Source of the DNA: JAWKTM01 sp041399085
Lineage (GTDB): Bacteria > Planctomycetota > Planctomycetia > Pirellulales > Pirellulaceae
Assembly: GCA_041399085.1 (NCBI GenBank)
Contig: JAWKTM010000038.1
Location: 3,322-67,321 of the forward strand
Reading direction: 5' to 3'
Length of the DNA: 64,000 nucleotides
Below the pieces are notes generated by a model. The model ran no database searches, was not told where the DNA came from, and worked only from the letters and a program-made list of their open reading frames with translations. Position 1 is the stretch's first letter. Each line of letters opens with the position of its first letter. This document shows, one piece after another, positions 29,038 to 38,157 of this stretch. The translations under genes were made by a program, and so were the position numbers.

Positions 29038-32000
29038 TCACTCAAACCGCAGCAGCCCGAAACCTTGTGGCATCGGCTCGGCGGCGGAGTGCGGTGTCCA
29101 GGATTGAAAGCCAACGTTCGGCACCGTGCGTTGTAGCCCGACCAGCCACGTTTCCATCGGTTGCCAAGCGGACGAATTCAGCTCGTCGCGCGGGATCGCG
29201 GCTTCGATCGTCCAAGCAGTCTCGGTTTCCGCCGCGGCCACGTACCAATTCGGATTCCAACCGAGCGACTCCCAGCATTGCTCGCGCGTCCAGCCGCGAT
29301 AATCGACCGTGAGGCGAAAGAACGTGCTGGCGTCTCGATCAATGTCCAACAAGATGTCGACGCGATCGCGGGCCGACAAATCCGCATCGCGTGGCCGCGT
29401 CTCCGCGGACGGCGAATAATCCACGCCGGCCGCCTTGCGACACTGAACGGCGACGTACAGAAAATCCTGGTCGTGAGCCATTCGCACTTCCGCCGGCCAA
29501 TCCGCGTCGTCCGACAAGCCGCTAGCCAAATTTGCTGGCGTCGCGGCCGCCCAAAACGGTTCGTCCAACTTGCCGTCCAGCCGCGGCTTGGCCACCGTCG
29601 CCGAGCAAACCATCTGGGGAGCCGGCGGGCGACCTTGTTCGTCCGACAGCCACAACTCGGCCGCCGCTCGCTCGGCCCAGCCGCCATCGTCGCGGCCACG
29701 CGACATCGCTTGCCAGACCGTTTGGGCCTCGGCGTCCAATCCCTGCCAGCGCTGCACGACCGCCAGCGGCGACCGCCAACGTGGATCGGCGAACAACGTC
29801 GGCCGGCTGGCTTGTACCTCGCGGCCAAGCTGCAAAATGTGCGTGCGAATCCGGCCGCGATCCATCAACGACATGGAAGCCGCCGAGCCGTAACCTGCCG
29901 AGCCGTAACCTGCGGGTCGATTCTTCGAGTCATCGATTCCGGCCTCGCTGGCGATCCGAGCGTCGGCCACCACCGTCGGTCCGAAAGGCGTCGTGTAGCC
30001 GGTTCGCACGACTCCGGTTCGCAACGCCTTGCCGCCGGCCTCTTCCGCCGCTTGTCCCGCCACGGCTTGCCCGGCTTCCAGCATTCCGTGCCGGTCTTTC
30101 ATCGCACGCGCGACTTCCGCGCTGGCCGCGTACTTCGCCAGCCACAAATACGAAGCCGAAGCATACGCGTGCCGCGGCGCGCGGCGCAACAACCGCAGAT
30201 GCACTTCCATCGCCAATTCCCACTGACCTTGCTCGGCATATTGCTGAGCCAATTGAGCGAGCAACTCGGCACAATGGTTTTCGCTCAGACCGCTCAACAA
30301 CTCGTCGACTTGCCCCAGCCACGCGGCGTTGGTCGAGGCCGTGGCGTCCGTGCTGCTCGCGCCGCGAGCCAACAACTGCTGCACGCTTCGCTGGCGTTGA
30401 ACGCTGCGAGCCAGCTCGCCAAGATTCCCGCCGACCGACGCGCCGCGAATCCGCCGGGCTTCGCTGCCGTGGGGCAAGTTGATCCCGGTGAACATGTCTC
30501 GATGATCGCTCACATGCGCCAGCCGATTCACCAGCGGCCGGAAGCGATACGACGCGGGAGCCACGGTGTAGCGATCGTGGATCAGCCCGCGAGCCGTCGC
30601 CGCTTGATCCACCAACGAACAGCCCAAGTTCGCCGACAGCCGCGCCGTCACCAGGATCGTGCCGGTCAGCCGCGAATCCGTCTCCGCGCAAAACACCTTG
30701 TCGACCGCCCACGGGGCGAGGCCCAATTGCTGCGTCTGAGCCGGGAACGCTCGCGGATCGGCCGCCCGTTCGACGGCGGCCAACACGGCTTGATTCAGCA
30801 TCTGAGTCAGCGTCCCGTCACCGGCCACTTGCAGCGGTTCGGTCAGCACCACGTTCGGCCGCCATTGCCGAATTCGAGCCGCCAGCGATTCGATCAGCCG
30901 CTCGCGAGCCTCGCCGCGATGCAGAAATTCCCAGCTCGCCAGAGTGCGTTCGGCCGTGAAGTCCAATCCGCGTTGCCGCAACGGAAAGCCCGCCATCACA
31001 TCGGCCGCCGAAGCCCCCGCGCTAATCATCGCTTCGCGTGATCGAGCGACCGAGTCGACTTCCGCCGTCTCGCGAATCTCCAGCCCGCGATGATTGACCA
31101 GCTCGACCGCCGACAGATACCCATCCTCGCCGGCCAACAAACTGATCGCTTCCAGCGGCACGCTCTCCGCCTCGCTGAACAAAGCCAACATCGCCGCTCG
31201 ACCGCCGCCCTGGCGTTGCGGCCGCCAACTTTGGCCGCCGTCGCGCGTGGCCAAGATCGTTCCCAACGAGCCGACGGCCCAACCTCGATATTCATCGATG
31301 AACGTCACCGCTCGAATCGGCAGCGGCTGCGCCGTCGCGTGCGTTTGCCAAGTGGCCCCGCCATCGGCGCTGTGCAGCACCAGATTGCCCGGCGCTCCGG
31401 CGATCCAGACATGAGCTCCCCACGAAGCGACCGCCCGCCAATCGCATTGCCGAGCGGCTTCCTCGGACAACGGCAACGTCGCTGGCCGCCAGCTTAGCCC
31501 GTGGTCCGCCGTCCTCAGCAACAGTCCGCGATCGCCGACGATAAAGCCCGTTCCGCCGCCAGTCATCTTCAATCGGCGAATTCGCGAGCCAATCACGGGC
31601 GGCGCGTCGCATGGCCGCTGACCGCTGGACGACAATCGCCAGACTCGCCCATCGCGATCGGCCGAGATGGCTTCGCCCCGTTCGTTCATGTCGCTCGCCA
31701 GCCAATGTCCGCCGCCATCCAGCGGCAACGTGGCCCAGCTCAACCCACCGTCGTCCGTCTGGAACATGCCGGCCGGATACATCGGCGAACCGTCGCCGCA
31801 AGCCCAACCGACTTGGCGATCGCGAAAGCGAACTTGCCGCAACCGAGGCAGCGTGGCGGCTTCGATCCGTTTCCAAGTCTGCCCGCCGTCGGCCGTCGCC
31901 AGCACCACGGCCGAGCCGCGATGGGTCAGCGGTTCGATGTTGCCGCCGACCGCCCAGCCATGATGGTCGTCGACAAAATGGACCGATTCCAACCGGCAAT

Positions 32001-32247
32001 CGACGCCCGACATCTGCATCCGCCAATGCCGTCCGCCATTGTCCGTGGCCCAAATCGCCCCGCGATCGCCCACCGCCCAGCCGCGATCGGGGTCCAGAAA
32101 GAAAACGTCCGCCAGCTCGGCGTCCTCGCGCATTACCGGCGTCGACCGATGCGTCTGGGCCAGCCCCGTCGCGTCCGACATCGCGCCCCAACCGGCCACC
32201 GCGCCGATCACCAACCAAACTCGCCACGGACTTCCCTGTCCGACCAT
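29038..32247 (-). CDS. Exported YCF48-type propeller fused to PIG-L-like and CBM9-like domains
   Basis: A protein of about 1069 residues with a signal peptide. Residues about 35-360 are YCF48/BNR-like blades: FFLDPDRGWAVGDRGAI, HFVDDHHGWAVGG, VTFIDEYRGWAVGSLGTI. Residues about 360-620 resemble PIG-L (LmbE) deacetylases (AISLLAGEDGYLSAVE, REAMISAGASAADVM, LIESLAARIRQWRPNVVLTEP), but the metal-binding AHPDDE motif is not seen. A helical stretch with QYAEQGQWELAMEVHLRLLRR follows. The last 190 residues resemble the carbohydrate-binding CBM9/DUF1083 fold (KPRLDGKLDEPFWAAA, DYRGWTREQC, AWTIEAAIPRDEL). The ATG at 32247 has GGAGG seven bases upstream. Function is unknown; a cell-surface glycan-binding scaffold is one reading. 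Confidence 0.75.
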   Translation of the reverse strand: MVGQGSPWRVWLVIGAVAGWGAMSDATGLAQTHRSTPVMREDAELADVFFLDPDRGWAVGDRGAIWATDNGGRHWRMQMSGVDCRLESVHFVDDHHGWAVGGNIEPLTHRGSAVVLATADGGQTWKRIEAATLPRLRQVRFRDRQVGWACGDGSPMYPAGMFQTDDGGLSWATLPLDGGGHWLASDMNERGEAISADRDGRVWRLSSSGQRPCDAPPVIGSRIRRLKMTGGGTGFIVGDRGLLLRTADHGLSWRPATLPLSEEAARQCDWRAVASWGAHVWIAGAPGNLVLHSADGGATWQTHATAQPLPIRAVTFIDEYRGWAVGSLGTILATRDGGQSWRPQRQGGGRAAMLALFSEAESVPLEAISLLAGEDGYLSAVELVNHRGLEIRETAEVDSVARSREAMISAGASAADVMAGFPLRQRGLDFTAERTLASWEFLHRGEARERLIESLAARIRQWRPNVVLTEPLQVAGDGTLTQMLNQAVLAAVERAADPRAFPAQTQQLGLAPWAVDKVFCAETDSRLTGTILVTARLSANLGCSLVDQAATARGLIHDRYTVAPASYRFRPLVNRLAHVSDHRDMFTGINLPHGSEARRIRGASVGGNLGELARSVQRQRSVQQLLARGASSTDATASTNAAWLGQVDELLSGLSENHCAELLAQLAQQYAEQGQWELAMEVHLRLLRRAPRHAYASASYLWLAKYAASAEVARAMKDRHGMLEAGQAVAGQAAEEAGGKALRTGVVRTGYTTPFGPTVVADARIASEAGIDDSKNRPAGYGSAGYGSAASMSLMDRGRIRTHILQLGREVQASRPTLFADPRWRSPLAVVQRWQGLDAEAQTVWQAMSRGRDDGGWAERAAAELWLSDEQGRPPAPQMVCSATVAKPRLDGKLDEPFWAAATPANLASGLSDDADWPAEVRMAHDQDFLYVAVQCRKAAGVDYSPSAETRPRDADLSARDRVDILLDIDRDASTFFRLTVDYRGWTREQCWESLGWNPNWYVAAAETETAWTIEAAIPRDELNSSAWQPMETWLVGLQRTVPNVGFQSWTPHSAAEPMPQGFGLLRFE

Positions 32248-32438
32248 CGCCACGCCTCCCGCGTCCGCCGATCATTCCCCGACGATCGCCAAACCCACGA
32301 CCACCGCCATCCCCACCAGGGCCGCGGATTGTACCGAATGCGACAACCCGGTCCTAGGTCAACGCGGCGGCTAGCGGAACGCGAGTCAATCGAGGGGGCG
32401 TTTCGGTTACGATGTCGGGCATTGAAGACAAACTCGGC

Positions 32439-32725
32439 GTGCCACTGGCGTTTCGCCAGTGCTTTTGGGCCGTTCGTTGGGTGTTGTGGCGTGAGTAACT
32501 TCACCGCGAAGCAATGCTGGCGATTCACCTCGGCAACGTCGATCCGGCCCGTTCGCCTTCAAACGGCGCCACACTCCGTTGGCATTTGTTTGCTGCTATA
32601 AGCTTGGCTGTCTGCACGGTTTTCTCCAGCAAACCCAGTATTTGGCGACTTCTCTCGCGGAAACCTTTGAGGTGATTGGACCTACAAGTGCCGGCAGAAG
32701 AGCACTGGCAAAATGCCAGTGGCAC
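32439..32725. repeat. 287-bp segment bounded by 28-bp inverted repeats (MITE-like)
   Basis: The ends at 32439-32466 and 32698-32725 are inverted copies differing at three of 28 bases. Each end is itself a hairpin built on CCACTGGC and GCCAGTG. The interior has no convincing gene. No target-site duplication was seen. Two independent copies of a dispersed hairpin facing each other is the simpler alternative. Confidence 0.5.
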
Positions 32726-32757
32726 AACGAACTCAACCGATACTCCCAATTTATAAC

Positions 32758-32945
32758 AATGCCACCCGACCGGCGTTGGAGAGTCTGCGGCTCGACTTCA
32801 CGGCGGTTTCGGACCTGACGCCGCTCGTGGGATTGGGATCGCTGAAGGTTGTTCGCCTCGCCGGTTCGGCGGTGGCGGCGGAGGCCGTGGCCAAGTTCCA
32901 GTCGATGCGGAGGGAGCGGGGTTTGCCGGATGTTGAATTAGTCGC
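32758..32945 (+). pseudogene. 3' end of a second NACHT-LRR gene (LRR remnant)
   Basis: The segment encodes the last leucine-rich units and C-terminus of an LRR protein: LESLRLDFTAVSDLTPLVGL, then VAKFQSMRRERGLPDVE. Bases 32800-32933 repeat 35170-35304 with only about six differences. The upstream body of this copy is missing; the 287-bp inverted-repeat element lies immediately before. It is best read as what remains of a tandem paralogue after a deletion. Confidence 0.7.
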
Positions 32946-35329
32946 ATGGGCGACGACTTGGAGCAAGTGCTTGCCGCGACGAATCGAACTGGAAATACGC
33001 ATGCGGTCACGCGACGGGGAAGCCGCTCGCTACGAAGCTGACTATCGGCAGGCCCTGATTCGTAAGTTGGACAAAGTCGAACTTTTCGGTGCCGATGTAT
33101 CCCTGAGGAGCAGTCCAATCTGCTGACCGACGCCTTCGTGCCGCTGAGCGTGTCGTCGGGAACAGGCGACGATGGCGGGTTGCTCGATTGTGAATCCCTG
33201 TTCTACGGGCTGATCCCGATCATGGACGCGTGCTCATTCGCGGTGCGGCGGGTACGGGTAAATCGACGCTGTTGAAGTGGGCCGAATTCAAGCCGCGGAA
33301 GGTAAAAGCGTAAGCGGCAGGCATTCGGATTCTCCGTAACAGTGTGCAGAATCACCGCATCTCTCGATCCTGAAGAATACGCTACGGACTCACCTGACGG
33401 TCCCAAACTAATCGACCGCGGACCTCGTCGTTTTCGATTGCGGGTTCCATTTCTGATCCTGTTGCGACATCGTTGCGGACGGTCAATTGCCCGCCCCCGA
33501 CGACTTTCCACGCCAGCTTATAAAGGAATGTGGCCATCCGCCTGAAGATTGGGTTCGCCTGATTCTGGAAGCGAACTGCGGTTTGCGCTGATCGATGGCG
33601 TTGACGAAGTGCCGCCCGATCGTCGCCGCGAGGTGTTTAACGAGTTGGAGGCGATCGTCTCTCGCTATCCGTACAACTACTTCATCGTTACCACGCGGCC
33701 GGAAGCCGTTCCCGACGATTGGTTGCGAAAGCTGAATTTCCGCGAGGCCGAAGTGGCCCCGATGGTGCCGGATATCAAACGTTTCATCGAAACTTGGCAC
33801 AACGCCGTGGCGGCGGGAGATGCGCGTCAATCTCGCCCGGCAGATGAATTGGCAAGCATGGCTGCCGCTTGGCCGGGAAGCCATCGACGACGATCCGGCG
33901 TTGTTTCGGTTGGCCTCCAATCCATTGTTGTGCGCCATGACCCGCAAGCAAGCGCCGCAAGACTCGGCAACGATTACCCGAAAGTCAGCGGGCGATTGTC
34001 GAATCGCTCTGCCATTTGTTGCTGCACGAGCGCGAACGGCAAAGCGGGCTGAACCTGGATAAGTTTCCGCAGCCCTATCGCGAGTTTCTTACGGGCAGAA
34101 GCGGTCGATCGTCCAGCGTCTGGCCTATCACATGATGGAAAACGATCTGTCGGCGGTCGATGTCGAACGCTCGGGAGCAAGTCGTCCATGCGTTGCAGAC
34201 GATCGGTCGCGGATGTCGCCGATGCGGCCGTCGTCTTGATTCGCTTATCGAACGAAGCGGCATGCTTCGCCGAGCGACGCTCGAGAAGGTCATCGACTTT
34301 CTGCACAACACGTTCAAAGAGTTGTTGGTGGGGCGATTGGGTTGCCAGCGAGGAATGTCGAGTCGCTCGCATCGCCCTCGAACATGAAGCGTGGCAGCGA
34401 GCCGCCTTGTTCGCGGTGGCAGGCGAACAATCCAAGCAGCGCGACTTCAACGACCGAGTGGTGAAGGAGCGCTTTCCCGAGTTGCATTGCCGCCCAAGCC
34501 ATCGCGGCAACAGCATGACGCCAGCCGCGCGTCATGCTGTTCCCGGTGCGATGCCATACCGTGCAAATACCTTTCGATCGCAATTTGATCTTGCAGATCG
34601 AAGATTTGATGCGGAAGCCGTTCCCACCCCGAACATTTGCCGAAGCCGAAGCGATAGCGGCCTTGGGCAATCAGGCCGTTTCGCGACTGAGCAGAACCGG
34701 TCGAATGCCCGCCTGTCAGTGCCGCCGTTCTGCCTGGCGTTGCGGCTGATCAACACGCCGGCCGCGATGGAAATGCTGGAGACCTACTTGACGACGACCG
34801 TCGAAGCGTACTTCCGAACTGGCCGCGTCCGTGGAGCCGCTCCGCATACCAGCAGTTCTGCGTGAAATTCAGGTCGACGAATGGGACGAGTGGAGATACT
34901 CGATAATTGGCCGCATTCGGAATTTGTCGCCGTTGAAGAATGCGACTTCAATCCGTGTTCTCAACCTTATCAATTCAAACGTTTCGGACCTGAGACCTCT
35001 GGCGGGTTTGACGGCGTTGCAGTCGCTGTCGCTAGACGGCACGGCCATTTCGGACCTGACGCCGCTGGCGGGATCGACGGCGTTGGAGTCGCTGACGCCC
35101 AGTCACGGCGGTTTCGACCTGACGCCTCTGGCGGGATTGACGGCTTTGCGGATTCTGTGGCTCCAAGGCACGGCGGTTTCGGACCTGACGCCGCTCGTGG
35201 GATTGGGATCGCTGAAGCTTGTTCGCCCTCGCCGGTTCGGCGGTGGCGTCGGAGGCCGTGGCCAAATTCCAGTCGATGCGGAGGGAGCGGGGGTTGCCGG
35301 ACGTCGACATCGTCGGCATAAGCGACTAG
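32946..35329 (+). pseudogene. NACHT-domain NTPase with C-terminal leucine-rich repeats, multiply frameshifted
   Basis: Fragments in several frames give one STAND protein of about 790 residues. The N-terminal segment YEADYRQALIRKLDKVELFG (near 33025) resembles the helical pre-NACHT region. Walker A GAAGTGKST lies at 33242-33268. Walker B LIDGVDEVPPDRRREVFNEL (from 33588) carries the NACHT DxxD/E signature and is followed by IVTTRP. FRLASNPLLCAM and the winged-helix segment FLHNTFKELLVG (near 34290) come next. Three or more 22-residue LRRs (SDLTPLAGLTAL) follow from about 34970, and the end is at 35327-35329. At least seven frame changes are present. One extra C near 35228, relative to the upstream copy, causes the last. 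Bacterial NACHT proteins include phage-defence sensors, but the effector here is not recognisable. Confidence 0.78.
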
Positions 35330-35412
35330 CGGCTGGATTGGGGGCGGGAGGCGGTTGGATGCGACGTTTCGGCGGCGCTGTGGGTAATTGGGCGGTTTGG
35401 GGCGACAAATTT

Positions 35413-35685
35413 TCGATAAATGTGCGACCTCAAGCGATAAATGTGCACTCCCACGCGATAGACGAGCACCCTCACGCGATAAATCTGCACCCTCAACCGA
35501 TAGACGAGCACTCCCAAGCGATAGACGGGCACCCTCACGGGATAAATGTGGGCACCCACGGCGTAGATGTGCGGGCTCACGCCGTAAACCTGCACACTCA
35601 CGGCCTAAACGTGCGGACCCAAGCGATCAATCCGCACCCTCAAGCGATCGACGAGCGGGCTCAGCCGATCAACGGGCAGAGTCAC
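35413..35685. repeat. Tandem array of thirteen 21-bp units
   Basis: Thirteen consecutive 21-bp units of consensus GCGATAAATGTGCACCCTCAC cover 273 bp between the NACHT-LRR remains and glgC. Because 21 is a multiple of three, frames stay open on both strands: the plus strand reads heptads like AINLHPQ and AIDEHPH, the minus strand VGVHIYR and LRVQIYR. Units differ mostly at fixed positions, suggesting an old array. No ribosome site clearly serves it, so coding status is unresolved. A different 21-bp array lies at 54985-55216. Confidence 0.85.
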
Positions 35686-35709
35686 GCCATTGTGTCGGCC
35701 TGAACCGCC

Positions 35710-37005
35710 TTAGCCCATCTTCCAACCGTCGCGCAGCGTGGCGTCTTTGACCACGATGGGGATGCCGTCGCGGATGTAGCAGCGGCCTTCGTCGAGGTCG
35801 GCTTCCTGCTGGTTCGATTCGTTTGCCACGCGGACGTTGTGGCCGATGCGGACGTTCTTGTCCACGATCGAGCCCTCGATCACCGTGCCGCTGCCGATGC
35901 CGATCGGCGTGCGGCCCGCCGTGGCGTCGGCGGCCAGTTCGGCGGACGACTCGTACATATCGGCGCCCATGATGACCGAATTGCGGATCGTCACGTTCTC
36001 GCCGATCACGCACCGCAGGCCGATCACGCTGTTCTCGATCACCGAACCGCGGCCGATGCGGCAGCCGTCGCCGATCAAGCTGGTCGAGATCGTCGCGCCG
36101 TCGATCGCCGCCGGCGGCAGGAACCGGGCTCGCGTGTAGACCGGGGCCTCGGGCGAGACCAACGGGAACGGCGAGTCTTGGCGGCAGAGGCTGAGGTTCG
36201 CTTCGTAGAACGCTCGGATCGTACCGATGTCTTCCCAGTAATCATCGAACAAGTGCAGCATCACGCGGCGCGTGCGGAAGGCGGCCGGGAACACCTCCTT
36301 GCCGAAATCGCGATACGAAGTCTTCCGCAGCACTTCGACCAGGAAATCGCGGTTGAACAAATAGATGCCCATGCTGGCCACCAGATCGCGGCCTTGGCTG
36401 GGGATGCCGCGCGAGTCGATCCAGGCCGGGTCGGTCTTCACCAGATCCATCTCTTCGTCCGTCTGCGGCTTTTCCAAAAAGCCCTCGATCCGGCCCGTGT
36501 CGTCGAACCGCATGATGCCGAACGCCTTGGCCTGCTCGCGCGTGCAAGGCAGCCCGGCGATGGTGACTTCGGCCTGCGTGTCCAAGTGCGTCTTCATCAT
36601 CGAGTTGTAGTCCATGCGATACAGTTGATCGCCGGACAGAATCAACACGTACTTGATCCACGGCTGTTCCAGGTACTTCAGGTTCTTGCGGACCGCGTCG
36701 GCCGTGCCTTCGTACCAGTCGGAGCCGGCGTCCATCGTTTCTTGAGCCGCCAGCAGCTCGACGAAGCCGCCGTTGAATTGGTCGAAGCGATACGTCTGCC
36801 GAACGTGGCGATGCAAGCTGACCGACATGAACTGGGTCAGCACATAGGCGCGGTTGATGCCGCTGTTGATGCAGTTCGAGAGCGGAATGTCGATCAACCG
36901 ATACTTGGTGCCCAGCGGCACGGCGGGCTTGGAACGGTAGCCGGTCAACGGAAAGAGCCGTGTTCCTCGGCCGCCGCCGAGTACCAAAGCGATCACATCA
37001 CGCAT
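35710..37005 (-). CDS. glgC: Glucose-1-phosphate adenylyltransferase
   Basis: A 431-residue ADP-glucose pyrophosphorylase, which makes ADP-glucose from ATP and glucose-1-phosphate for glycogen synthesis. The N-terminal nucleotidyltransferase domain has GGGRGTRLFPLTGYRSKPAVP, SGDQLYRMDYNSM and FLEKPQTDEEM. WEDIGTIRAFYEANL lies before the C-terminal left-handed beta-helix (SVIENSVIGLRCVIGENVTI, VIEGSIVDKNVRIGHN). The length is normal and the frame intact. The neighbours show no glycogen operon. Confidence 0.95.
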   Translation of the reverse strand: MRDVIALVLGGGRGTRLFPLTGYRSKPAVPLGTKYRLIDIPLSNCINSGINRAYVLTQFMSVSLHRHVRQTYRFDQFNGGFVELLAAQETMDAGSDWYEGTADAVRKNLKYLEQPWIKYVLILSGDQLYRMDYNSMMKTHLDTQAEVTIAGLPCTREQAKAFGIMRFDDTGRIEGFLEKPQTDEEMDLVKTDPAWIDSRGIPSQGRDLVASMGIYLFNRDFLVEVLRKTSYRDFGKEVFPAAFRTRRVMLHLFDDYWEDIGTIRAFYEANLSLCRQDSPFPLVSPEAPVYTRARFLPPAAIDGATISTSLIGDGCRIGRGSVIENSVIGLRCVIGENVTIRNSVIMGADMYESSAELAADATAGRTPIGIGSGTVIEGSIVDKNVRIGHNVRVANESNQQEADLDEGRCYIRDGIPIVVKDATLRDGWKMG

Positions 37006-37238
37006 GGGAGAGCATCTCGAAATAGAAGAGTCGGGCCTGTTTGGGGTGCGGTCATCGGGAACGATAACACGCTGAAACGGCCGAAACTAGCGGGGACGCA
37101 AGATCGTCGTAACCGCGAAATTTCCGCGATTTGCTCTGGTCTTCGGCCTCGCCGGGCGATATCGTCCCGCCGTGCGTGACGGGTCGATCGCGGCCCCTTC
37201 AGCCTCCATGAATTGCTGGCCCGCCGATTTGAACGCCG

Positions 37239-37948
37239 ATGGAAACGACGCTGCACCGCCAATTGAAGCTGCACTACGCGCCGGACGTGTCGGCGTGCGA
37301 AGTGACGCTGGGCAGCTACCGCATCGACGTGATGGGCGACGGCGAGCTGATCGAGATTCAACACGGCTCGCTGGCGGCGATCCGAGATAAGGTGGCCGAT
37401 CTGCTGGGCCAGCATCGCGTGCGCGTGGTCAAGCCGATCGTGATTCGCAAGCGGCTGGTGAAGTTGCAGCGAAGCGCGCGGCGTGGTCAAATGGCGGTTG
37501 AGCCCGAAGCTGGGAAGCCGGCTGGATCTGTTTCACGAGCTGGGTTTACTTCACGCGTGTGTTTCCGCACGCGAACCTGACGCTGGACGTGCCGCTGGTC
37601 GACATCGAAGAGTGGCGTTATCCCGGCCACGGCCGCCGTCGTCGCTGGCGGGAGAACGACTTTCAGGTCGAGGACCAACGGCTGGAGACGTTGCACGAAA
37701 CGATCCGCCTGACCGAGCCGGCCGACTTGCTGAAGCTGCTGGACGTGCCGCTACCGGCCGTGTTTCACACGTCGCACTTGGCCGAGTCGCTGGGCATCTC
37801 GCGCTGGATCGCTCAGCGGATTGCTTACACGTTGCGCGAAACCGGAGCGGTCCACCAAGTCGGCAAGCAGGGGAATCTGCTGTTGTACGAAGCGGCGCGC
37901 GACAAGCAGAAGCCGAAGTGCAGACGCGTCGCTCGAAAGGTTGCGTGA
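37239..37948 (+). pseudogene. PD-(D/E)XK-like conserved planctomycete protein with C-terminal wHTH, frameshifted
   Basis: The ATG at 37239 opens METTLHRQLKLHYA. The stretch YRIDVMGDGELIEIQHGS has the spacing of a PD-(D/E)XK nuclease core (ID...EIQ), followed by RVRVVKPIVIRKRLVK. Frame slips near 37485 and 37532 break the middle (GSRLDLFHEL, then VYFTRVFPHANLTLDVPLV). The C-terminal part (to 37948) has EEWRYPGHGRRRRWREND and a likely winged helix (TSHLAESLGISRWIAQRIAY, GAVHQVGKQGN). I recognise the pattern from planctomycete hypothetical proteins, but the activity is inferred. The joined product would be about 235 residues. Confidence 0.55.
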
Positions 37949-38157
37949 TGGCAACGGTCACCATAGTCGCCTTTCGCTCCGCGAAAGTAGCGTCGCGCTG
38001 TTGCACCGCAATCGGTTTCCTATCGCGGAGCGAAACGCGACGATCGGCAGGATTCGCCTAATCGTTACGATCGCGCTCAAGTGAATAACCGGACGCGGAC
38101 GATAAAGCTGCCTAGCGGTGCGCACCGTTTTCTCGACGCTTTTTCGAGCTTTCACTC

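Noticed and set aside
29161..31041. 626-codon plus-strand frame inside the YCF48-type gene
   Set aside because: The opposite strand encodes repeated propeller blades and a signal peptide. This frame reads arginine-rich, repeat-free sequence without motifs.
35413..35685. Possible CRISPR array
   Set aside because: Units are contiguous 21-mers without spacers. The same holds for the 42-bp array at 47046 and the 21-bp array at 54985. No cas genes are present.
35839..37179. 446-codon antisense frame over glgC
   Set aside because: GlgC motifs on the minus strand are complete. The shadow frame is Asp/Arg/His-rich low-complexity sequence.
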